Part shown: piece after piece, positions 12,024-18,343 of the stretch
Layout of the letters: each line of letters opens with the position of its first letter
How positions within the stretch are numbered: position 1 is the stretch's first letter
Assembly: GCA_958448165.1 (NCBI GenBank)
Contig: CAUDCW010000024.1
Location: 1 to 19,617, forward strand
Source of the DNA: an uncultured Oscillospiraceae bacterium
GTDB lineage: Bacteria; Bacillota; Clostridia; Oscillospirales; Acutalibacteraceae
Direction: 5' to 3'
Length of the DNA: 19,617 bases
Position numbers and translations under genes: made by a program
The notes under the pieces: generated by a model
The model's database searches: none
What the model was told of the DNA's origin: nothing
What the model saw: only the letters and a program-made list of their open reading frames with translations

Positions 12024-13345
12024 GCATTTTCTCCTCTTTCTCTTATGACAAAGCGTATCGGCGTGCCCTCAAGACCGAAGGTTTCTCTGATTCTGTTCTC
12101 AAGGTAGCGCTGATAAGAGAAGTGGAACAGCTCCTGATTGTTGACAAAGCAGACAAATGTGGGCGGCTTTGTTGAGGCTTGCGTCATATAATAGATCTTG
12201 AGCCTTTTGCCCTTGTCTGACGGCGGCTGAACTCTCAGCGTTGCCTGCGACAAAAGCTCGTTGAGCTTGCCTGTGCGTATTCTCATAGCGTGAGAATTTG
12301 CAACCTGCTTTATAAGCTCAAACAGTCTGTCAAGGCGCTGACCTGTTTTTGCCGAAATGAAAATCATCGGCGCATATGACATAAACGAAAAATCAACGTC
12401 AAGCTTTTTCTTGTACTCGTTCATCGTCTTGTCGTTTTTCTCGATAGCGTCCCATTTGTTGACGGCGATAATGCACGCCTTGCCTGCCTCATGCGCAAGA
12501 CCCGCAACCTTTGAGTCCTGCTCGGTGAAGCCGTCCTGCGCATTTATCATTATAACACAGACATCGCATCTTTCAACAGCCATTTTTGCTCTTATTACGC
12601 TGTACTGCTCGATTTTGTCGTCAACCTTGTTTTTGCGGCGCAGTCCTGCGGTGTCGATAAAGTTGAACTGACCGTATTCGTTCTCGACAAGCGTGTCGAT
12701 TGAATCTCTTGTCGTTCCTGCTATGTTTGAAACGATGCACCGCTCCTCGCCCGAAATTTTGTTGATAAGCGAGGACTTGCCGACATTCGGCTTGCCGATA
12801 ACGGCAACGCTGATAATCTCGCCGTCGTCGTCCTCGTCGGTGTTTTCGGGAAGATACGAAAATGCTTTTTCAAGCAAATCGCCCGTTCCGTGACCGTGCA
12901 CGGACGAAACCTGCACAGGGTCGCCCAAGCCGAGGTTGTAAAACTCGTAGAATTCAGGTTCAGGCTCGCCGATTTTGTCGCACTTATTGACGCACAGCAC
13001 AATCGGTCTGCCGCTTTTCTGGAGCATTACGGCAACGTCCATATCGGTTGCGACAACGCCCGAGCGCAAATCCGTTACAAGTATAATAACGTCTGCCGAG
13101 TCAATGGCAAGCTCTGCCTGACGGCGCATCTGCGAGAGTATAATATCGTCCGAGTACGGCTCAATACCGCCCGTGTCGATGAGGGTAGCCTTTCTGCCGG
13201 TCCATTCGACCTCGCCGAAGATTCTGTCCCTTGTAACGCCGGGTGTATCGTCAACTATTGAAATTCTCTTGCCTGTCAGCTTGTTGAAAAGCGTGGACTT
13301 GCCCACGTTTGGTCTGCCGACAATGGCTATAACGGGTTTTGCCAT
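12020..13345 (-). CDS. der: Ribosome-assembly GTPase Der (EngA)
   Basis: A 441-residue double-GTPase, full length, needed for 50S ribosome assembly. The first GTPase domain has GRPNVGKST (10-18), DDTPGVTRD, DTGG and NKCD (120-123). The second has GKPNVGKSS (184-192), TTRD, DTAGLRRK and NKWD. A C-terminal KH-like domain contains RLKIYYMTQ, PPTFVCFVNN and RYLENRIRE. AAGGGATG precedes the ATG at 13345. The stop codon TAA comes from the end of the MITE at 11844-12023, so insertion may have altered the last residues. DUF512 lies upstream and plsY downstream on the same strand. Confidence 0.97.
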   Translation of the reverse strand: MAKPVIAIVGRPNVGKSTLFNKLTGKRISIVDDTPGVTRDRIFGEVEWTGRKATLIDTGGIEPYSDDIILSQMRRQAELAIDSADVIILVTDLRSGVVATDMDVAVMLQKSGRPIVLCVNKCDKIGEPEPEFYEFYNLGLGDPVQVSSVHGHGTGDLLEKAFSYLPENTDEDDDGEIISVAVIGKPNVGKSSLINKISGEERCIVSNIAGTTRDSIDTLVENEYGQFNFIDTAGLRRKNKVDDKIEQYSVIRAKMAVERCDVCVIMINAQDGFTEQDSKVAGLAHEAGKACIIAVNKWDAIEKNDKTMNEYKKKLDVDFSFMSYAPMIFISAKTGQRLDRLFELIKQVANSHAMRIRTGKLNELLSQATLRVQPPSDKGKRLKIYYMTQASTKPPTFVCFVNNQELFHFSYQRYLENRIRETFGLEGTPIRFVIRERGENA

Positions 13346-13377
13346 TTCGCATCATCCCTTTCCTTATTTTTAGAGTA

Positions 13378-13523
13378 GAAACGGGGTTGTAGGGAACAGG
13401 CTTGCCTGATCCGGTTCGCTCTTATGAATGTTATGTTCTATGCTGATTTTGTTTTAATCGTAATAACTGCGCATATCCCGGAACGGTCAAGACCGTTCCC
13501 TACGAACTTACAGCCTTGTTGCG
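13378..13523 (-). mobile_element. MITE-like element, family 1, copy 2 (inverted)
   Basis: Reading on the minus strand it shows the same parts as the copy at 10676: CGCAACAAGGCTGTAAGTTC, GTAGGGAACGGTCTTGACCG, ACTGC, AAACAAAATCAGCATAGAA, GAACCGGATCAGGCAAGCC and GTTCCCTACAACCCCGTTTC. It lies between DUF512 and der. Confidence 0.75.
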
Positions 13524-13534
13524 AGTTAATTCTT

Positions 13535-13591
13535 AATTCAAGAGCCGCTTGCGGCGACAACCACAATTATGAATTATGAATTATGAATTAT
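13535..13591. repeat. GC hairpin plus ATTATGAATTATGA repeat
   Basis: AGCCGCttGCGGCGACAACC, a piece shared with the hairpin string at about 15088, is followed by three copies of ATTATGA that run up to the DUF512 stop codon. Confidence 0.6.
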
Positions 13592-13592
13592 C

Positions 13593-14912
13593 TTAACTCT
13601 TCTCTGCACTGCTTCCCGTAATAACGGCAAGCAACGCCTGCCCGTCATTCGGCACAGCGGTAAGCTTTATATTGAGTTCACGTTCAACATCGTCTGTTGA
13701 AACATCGTCTAAAAACAAATCGCCCTCACGGCGGAGCATTGCACTTGATATAATCAGCTCATCGCCCAAGTCAACGCCTTTGAGCTGATTTATCAGGTCG
13801 CCGCCTGTGACAAGTCCCGTCACGTCAACCTCGCCGCCGAAAAATCTGTTCTCAATCCCGACAACCTGAACCGTTATATTCGGGAATTTTTCGCTGATTT
13901 GTGCAAGCAGGTCACGCAAAAACGCTTCGGGTGCTTTGCCGCAGGCAAGTGTTACCTTTCTTTTTATGTCGGACGGCTGTGCTTCCTCAAGCTCCCAATC
14001 AAATTCGTCCTTAAGGCAGGACAGCAGTCCCACGCCGTCCTCAAGCTGCATAAAGCCCTCGTAAAAATCGGCGTTCGGCAGCTCTCTTTTCGCCTTTAAA
14101 TAGAATTCGTCTGATGCAAAGACTATTCTTCTGCCGTATTTTTTTAGGAACTGCTCTCCCCTTTTTTCGATTTGGTCAAGGGTTTTCGCCGCCGTTTCCT
14201 CGGTGTAGGATTCAAGCGGATACAGACCCTCACGGTGAGCCGTGAGTCCCACAGGCACAACTGCGATGCTCTCAATCTGCGGGAACAGCCGCTCTAAATC
14301 GTCAAGAGTTCTGTCAAGCTCCTGTCCGTCGTTGATGCCGGGGCAGGACACTATCTGGCAGTTTATCATTATGCCGCCTTCGGCAAAGCGTTTTAAAATA
14401 TCAAGCGCCTTGCCTGCAAAGCGGTTGTTGAGCATTCTGCACCTGAGTTCAGGGTTTGTTGTATGCACAGACACGTTAATCGGGCTTATGTGCAGCTTTA
14501 TTATTCTTTCAATTTCGTGCTCGGTTATGTTTGTCAGCGTGACATAATTGCCGAACAGGAACGAAAGGCGCGAATCGTCGTCCTTAAAATAAAGGCTTTC
14601 ACGCATACCTTTGGGCAGCTGGTCGATAAAACAGAATATGCACTTGTTGCGGCAGGAATGTTGCTTATCCATAAGGTAGGTTTCAAATTCAAGACCCAGC
14701 TCCTCATATTCGCCCTTTTTTATTGCTACGGAGCGAACCTCGCCGCTCTCACCCTGAATTTCAAGCGTCAGGCTTCTGTTAAGCTGATGAAAGCGATAGT
14801 CAAGCACATCGGCGATTTCCTCGCCGTTGATTGTCAGCAGGCTTTCCCCCGCCTTTACACCGGCTTTGTCGCATCGACCGCCCTTTGTGACAGCTTTTAT
14901 TAATACAGGCAT
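13593..14912 (-). CDS. DUF512 protein: PDZ plus radical-SAM-like
   Basis: A 439-residue member of the DUF512 / PDZ radical-SAM-like family found across Clostridia, usually next to der. A PDZ-like domain (AVTKGGRCDKAGVKAGESLL) fills about residues 1-65. CRNKCIFCF gives Cys87, Cys91 and Cys94, a C-x3-C-x2-C cluster motif fitting a 4Fe-4S site. The conserved block DDDSRLSFLFGNYVTLTN and the DUF512 C-terminal region follow, with TGLVTGGDL and a D(E/D)LIISSAMLR-like element. The biochemical role is unknown. ATG at 14912 is chosen because GGGGGTG precedes it and the family starts MPV.I; the longer open frame translates repeat DNA. An 11-bp hairpin lies just upstream of the ribosome site. Confidence 0.92.
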   Translation of the reverse strand: MPVLIKAVTKGGRCDKAGVKAGESLLTINGEEIADVLDYRFHQLNRSLTLEIQGESGEVRSVAIKKGEYEELGLEFETYLMDKQHSCRNKCIFCFIDQLPKGMRESLYFKDDDSRLSFLFGNYVTLTNITEHEIERIIKLHISPINVSVHTTNPELRCRMLNNRFAGKALDILKRFAEGGIMINCQIVSCPGINDGQELDRTLDDLERLFPQIESIAVVPVGLTAHREGLYPLESYTEETAAKTLDQIEKRGEQFLKKYGRRIVFASDEFYLKAKRELPNADFYEGFMQLEDGVGLLSCLKDEFDWELEEAQPSDIKRKVTLACGKAPEAFLRDLLAQISEKFPNITVQVVGIENRFFGGEVDVTGLVTGGDLINQLKGVDLGDELIISSAMLRREGDLFLDDVSTDDVERELNIKLTAVPNDGQALLAVITGSSAEKS

Positions 14913-14925
14913 TTGTACACCCCCG

Positions 14926-15222
14926 GCAAAGTCATTTGAATAATGACTTTGCAATGATATATGACCTGCGGTCATATGAAATTCGCCTTATGGCGAATGA
15001 AATATTTGCTTCGCAAATATGAAATTTTTCCTTCGGAAAAGTTAAGGGTCGCTTCGCTCCGAAAAAATATTTTTTCTTAATTAAAGAGCCGCTTGCGGCG
15101 ACAACCTTAACATTTGCCGCAGGCAAATATTTCATAGCGAAGCTATTTCATATCGCAAAGCGATATTTCACAAATCCCGTCAGGGATTTATTTCATTGTT
15201 GAACGGGTTTTCCCGTTCAACA
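14926..15222. repeat. String of mini-hairpins, copy B
   Basis: About thirteen consecutive palindromes: GCAAAGTCATT/AATGACTTTGC, ATATGAC/GTCATAT, ATTCGCC/GGCGAAT, ATATTTGC/GCAAATAT, TTTTTCC/GGAAAA, GGGTCGCTTCGCTCC, AAAAAATATTTTTT, GCCGC/GCGGC, ATTTGCC/GGCAAAT, ATAGC/GCTAT, ATATCGC/GCGATAT, AAATCCC/GGGATTT and GTTGAACGGG/CCCGTTCAAC. Order and linkers match copy A at 6713-6959. Several stems differ in sequence between the copies but remain paired. Confidence 0.8.
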
Positions 15223-15257
15223 AAAACAGCGGAGAGGATTTCGCCTTCCTCTCCGCC
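15221..15257 (-). terminator. Terminator after rpmF
   Basis: On the minus strand GCGGAGAGG pairs with CCTCTCCGC and TGTTTTTG follows. It lies about 20 bases beyond the rpmF stop and ends the DUF177-rpmF transcript. Confidence 0.85.
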
Positions 15258-15275
15258 TTTGTGTCATAAAAATAA

Positions 15276-15458
15276 TTAAGCGTCCTTCTTGACTACTTCT
15301 CTGCCGTTGTAGTAGCCGCAGTTCGGGCAAACCCTGTGAGCGAGCTTATATTCGCCGCAGTTTGTGCACTTTGCAAGAGCAGGAGCAGAAAGCTTCCATA
15401 CGTTTGATCTTCTTGTATTCTTTCTCTGTTTTGAAGTTTTGTTCTTCGGTACTGCCAT
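15276..15458 (-). CDS. rpmF: 50S ribosomal protein L32
   Basis: A 60-residue L32, the normal length, part of the large ribosomal subunit. It begins MAVPKNKTSKQRKNTRRS and carries the zinc-binding form, CTNCG and CPNCG (four cysteines). A strong AAGGAGGCG ribosome site precedes ATG. It lies 47 bases downstream of the DUF177 gene in the conserved pair and has its own terminator. Confidence 0.97.
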   Translation of the reverse strand: MAVPKNKTSKQRKNTRRSNVWKLSAPALAKCTNCGEYKLAHRVCPNCGYYNGREVVKKDA

Positions 15459-15505
15459 TATTCAGCGCCTCCTTAAAGTAGTATTTGTATTTTGAGCATT
15501 TACTC

Positions 15506-16000
15506 TTAACTTAATAATTGCTTAAGGACCTCAAGCCGAGGGTCCGTTGCGGTTTTGCTGCAGCCGCACTCGCCGTTGTTCAGGTTTTTGCCGCAGTTCT
15601 GGCACAAGCCCCTGCAGTCCTCCCTGCACAGATATTTCAGCGGAAGCTCCAGCAAGATATCGGTGGTTACAAGCTCGTCTAAATCGAGCGTGTAATCGGG
15701 CACTTCAATGTAGTCGTCATTACTGTCGCCGCTTAGGGAAACAACAAGATTATGTTCAAATTCCAAGGACATATTCGTGTTGGTCAGCGAAAAGCAACGG
15801 TCACACGGACGGGAGTATAAGAATTCAGCTTTAATGATAAGTCTTACAGTTCCTGCCGTGTTAACCGCCTCAGCCGTCACAGCCACAGGCTCAGGCATGG
15901 GGTTAACTCCGTCCACCGCAACCGAGCTTAAATCAAGCTTATAATCTGCAAGGCTGTGCACTCCCTCATTAAGAAAAACGTTCTTCAAATCAAGAAGCAT
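15506..16000 (-). CDS. YceD / DUF177 family protein
   Basis: A 164-residue DUF177 (YceD) protein. The family is linked to ribosomal RNA and large-subunit accumulation and is almost always encoded before rpmF, as here. Features are a beta-rich middle (GTVRLIIKAEFLYSRPCDRC), VPDYTLDLDELV and a C-terminal cysteine cluster CREDCRGLC.NCGKNLN..ECGC, which may bind zinc. The ATG at 16000 follows GAGGTG; the longer open frame extends through the promoter and is rejected. The consensus promoter at 16050-16078 lies directly upstream. Confidence 0.92.
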   Translation of the reverse strand: MLLDLKNVFLNEGVHSLADYKLDLSSVAVDGVNPMPEPVAVTAEAVNTAGTVRLIIKAEFLYSRPCDRCFSLTNTNMSLEFEHNLVVSLSGDSNDDYIEVPDYTLDLDELVTTDILLELPLKYLCREDCRGLCQNCGKNLNNGECGCSKTATDPRLEVLKQLLS

Positions 16001-16049
16001 AAGCACACCTCGCACACACAAATTGCGGCACATTAAAACACCGAATAAT

Positions 16050-16078
16050 ATTATACAGTTACGGCATTGTTTTGTCAA
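16050..16078 (-). promoter_or_regulatory. Promoter of the DUF177-rpmF operon
   Basis: On the minus strand a perfect TTGACA (16078-16073), a 17-base spacer and a perfect TATAAT (16055-16050). This is the strongest sigma-A promoter in the window, as suits a ribosomal protein operon. Confidence 0.9.
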
Positions 16079-16140
16079 TGATTTGTCGCCGATTTAAGAA
16101 AATAATTCGACGCAGATTTTGCACGGATTTTTGGTTATTT

Positions 16141-16201
16141 TGTCGGCTTCGCCGACATTTCCCCTAACAGGGGAATTTCCCTCCTCAGAGGTAGCCAAGA
16201 C
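16141..16201. repeat. Three-hairpin repeat string
   Basis: TGTCGGCttcGCCGACA, TTCCCCTaacAGGGGAA and CCTCctcaGAGG follow one another, then AGCCAAGACCTCGTT. The last part also occurs at 11733-11765 (GAGGGAGCCAAGACCCCGTT). No gene is seen in the 230 bases between the DUF177 promoter and the LRR gene. Confidence 0.6.
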
Positions 16202-16202
16202 C

Positions 16203-16308
16203 TCGTTGCAAAATCCGGCACATTTCTAATTCCTCATTCCTAATTTCTCATTCTCTTTCATTCTGCATTATGAATTATGAATTATGAATTATAAATTATG
16301 CATTCTCT
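16203..16308. repeat. Left end of 2035-bp tandem duplication
   Basis: From TTGCAAAATCCGGCACATT onward, this flank is repeated almost base for base at 18238-18343, in the same position relative to the second LRR gene. It contains ATTCCTCATTCCTAATTTC and ATTATGAATTATGA runs. Confidence 0.85.
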
Positions 16309-17988
16309 TCACTGTAACGAAAGCTTCTGTATTGAGATTGCATCGAAAATCGTCACGCTCAGGTCGCCGTTGATATCGGCTACGGCGGTTTTGAGTATAT
16401 CAAGGGAAACCGACTGAATTGCCGCCTTTTGTGCGGTTACGGCGTCGATAAGGCTCGCCTTGCCGTCGGCGTTTATGTCGCCCTCGTCAGGCAGTACCGA
16501 GAATGTGAGATTATTTTCCGCCGCATACTGCTGAATATACGAGCCTTCAAAGCCGTAAACCACAGCTTCGTCATCGGACCAAGTAAATGTAAATGCGTGT
16601 ATTCTGATCTCCTCAACACTCCTTGGCACCACGATTGTCTTTAAGCTACTGCACAAGAAAAAGGCCTGTTCTTTAATTAATTTGACCGAACCGGGTATGG
16701 CAACCTCGGTCAGGTTTTTGCAGTTCCTGAACGCCGACAAGCCTATTATTTCAAGGTTTTTCGGCAGCTTCAGATCCCGTATGCCGCTTGAATCAAAAGC
16801 ACAGGTGCCTATTTCCGTTACTGTGTCGGGTATTGTAACCTGCTCGATAATTTCGTTGCTGTTGAAAACATACGGAGCAATTTTCTTTACGCCGTCAGGA
16901 ATATTCACTTTTTTGTCAGTGCCGTTATACTTCACAAGCACTTCGTCACCGAGTATGACAAACTTCTCACGGTGATTTTCAAGAAACGGAGTATTATCAA
17001 ATGCATATCCCTCTATGCTCTTGACGCTTTTGGGAACAGTCAGGTTTTTAAGCGAAGTGCAGTCCTGAAAAGCATACTTGTCTATTTTGGTGCAGCCATC
17101 GGGTATAACAATATTATCAAGAGCCGTACAGCCCTTAAAGGCTGCGTCACGGATTTCGTTTATGCCATCGGGCAATGTAAGGCTTTCAAGGCTTGTGCAG
17201 TTTTCAAAAAGCGATGATCCGATGTTCTGTATTTTACCGAGGTCTGCATATTTAAGGGAGGTACAGTTCTGGAATGCATTAAAGGCTACCGACTGCACAC
17301 TGTCGGGTATGGTTATGCTCTCAAGCTTAGCGCAGTCGGCAAATGCGTAATAGTATATATACCTTACATTTGAGCCGAGCGTGATTGAAGTGAACTCAGA
17401 GTCACGGAATGCACCTACAGGTATTTCGGTTATATTCTCGGACAGAACAACCGTATCCGCAAAGCAGCTATTGAAAAGCCATTCGGGTATCGTCTTGACG
17501 CTGTCGGGAACAACGATGTTCAAATTATTTTTATTGTACCAGTACAGCAAGCCATCGCCGACAATGTAGAAATCGCTTTTCTTTTTTGCTTCAACAAGGA
17601 AAGCCGCATCATCAAAGGCGCCTTCCTCAACATTCTTCAGGCTTTTCGGAAAGCTGATGTTCGTAATACTGCTGTCAGCCAAGGCAAGCTCACGGATAGT
17701 CGTGACACCCTCGGGAATTGTCAGGCTGTCAAGCTGAGCGCCTAAAAATACGCACTTGCCGATTTCGACAACCTTGTTGCCGTCGAGCGTGGACGGTATT
17801 GTCAGATTCCTGTCTGTGCCGTTGCAGCCTACAATAGCCGCACCCTTATCCGTCAGGGTGTATTCATAAATGCTGCAGGTGTAAACGGTTTCGTCGGCGG
17901 CGGAAGCTGTCACAGCCGTTATCGGGCATACGGTGATAAGCATAATCAGCGCAAGAAGAATTGAAATTACTCTTGTTCTTTTTTTCAT
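16309..17988 (-). CDS. Secreted BspA-type LRR protein with dockerin
   Basis: A 559-residue exported protein. A signal peptide (MKKRTRVISI, hydrophobic core, then TASA; cleavage near residue 31) is followed by LRR_5/BspA repeats at about 40-490 with the pattern (I/L)..(I/V)(T/V)IPDxVxxI...AFxxCxxL. A type I dockerin occupies 501-559. Its two calcium loops are DINADGKASLID (Asp504, Asn506, Asp508, Asp515) and DINGDLSVTIFD (Asp538, Asn540, Asp542, Asp549). Dockerins bind cohesin modules of scaffoldins, so the protein is probably held on the cell surface or in a cellulosome-like complex; LRR_5 regions often bind other proteins or host ligands. A GGAGGT site precedes ATG. A closely related copy lies directly upstream. 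Confidence 0.92.
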   Translation of the reverse strand: MKKRTRVISILLALIMLITVCPITAVTASAADETVYTCSIYEYTLTDKGAAIVGCNGTDRNLTIPSTLDGNKVVEIGKCVFLGAQLDSLTIPEGVTTIRELALADSSITNISFPKSLKNVEEGAFDDAAFLVEAKKKSDFYIVGDGLLYWYNKNNLNIVVPDSVKTIPEWLFNSCFADTVVLSENITEIPVGAFRDSEFTSITLGSNVRYIYYYAFADCAKLESITIPDSVQSVAFNAFQNCTSLKYADLGKIQNIGSSLFENCTSLESLTLPDGINEIRDAAFKGCTALDNIVIPDGCTKIDKYAFQDCTSLKNLTVPKSVKSIEGYAFDNTPFLENHREKFVILGDEVLVKYNGTDKKVNIPDGVKKIAPYVFNSNEIIEQVTIPDTVTEIGTCAFDSSGIRDLKLPKNLEIIGLSAFRNCKNLTEVAIPGSVKLIKEQAFFLCSSLKTIVVPRSVEEIRIHAFTFTWSDDEAVVYGFEGSYIQQYAAENNLTFSVLPDEGDINADGKASLIDAVTAQKAAIQSVSLDILKTAVADINGDLSVTIFDAISIQKLSLQ

Positions 17989-18097
17989 ATTGCTACCTCC
18001 AAAAATGTATTGCGGGTATTTTAAGAGTGGAGTGTTGAGAGTGGAGAGTGAAGTTGCGGTGAGAGCCGCAAAGCGGCTCTTTGAATTAAGAAGGGAC
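17989..18097. repeat. Purine-rich repeat and GC hairpin upstream of LRR gene 1
   Basis: After the ribosome site, GAGTGGAGTGTTGAGAGTGGAG runs (18025-18048, in outline) are followed by a perfect hairpin AGAGCCGCaaaGCGGCTCT at 18063-18081. TTAAAATACC on the minus strand might serve as a -10, but no -35 is evident. Confidence 0.5.
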
Positions 18098-18243
18098 TCG
18101 TTTCAAGGCAGTGAGTTCGTAGGGAACGGTCTTGACCGTTCCGGGACAGACGCAGCTACTGCGATTTCAAACAAAATCAGAATAGAGTATAACATTCAGC
18201 AATTCGAATCGGTACAGGCAAGCCCGTTCCCTATACCTCATTG
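18098..18243 (+). mobile_element. MITE-like element, family 1, copy 3
   Basis: The same parts as the copies at 10676 and 13378: GTAGGGAACGGTCTTGACCG at 18119, ACTGCGATTTCAAACAAAATC, and CAGGCAAGCCCGTTCCCTAT near 18234. Its right end lies exactly at the junction of the LRR gene duplication. Confidence 0.75.
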
Positions 18244-18343
18244 CAAAATCCGGCACATTCCTAATTCCTCATTCCTAATTTCTCATTCTCTTTCATTCTG
18301 CATTATGAATTATGAATTATGAATTATAAATTATGCATTCTCT

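Noticed and set aside
11797..12027. Minus-strand open frame (76 residues) overlapping the end of der
   Set aside because: It is translated from the 180-bp MITE and the repeats beside it, without a ribosome site. Such frames recur because the element recurs.
14913..15135. N-terminal extension of DUF512 or a separate small gene (14932-15135)
   Set aside because: These frames lie in the hairpin string and have no ribosome sites.
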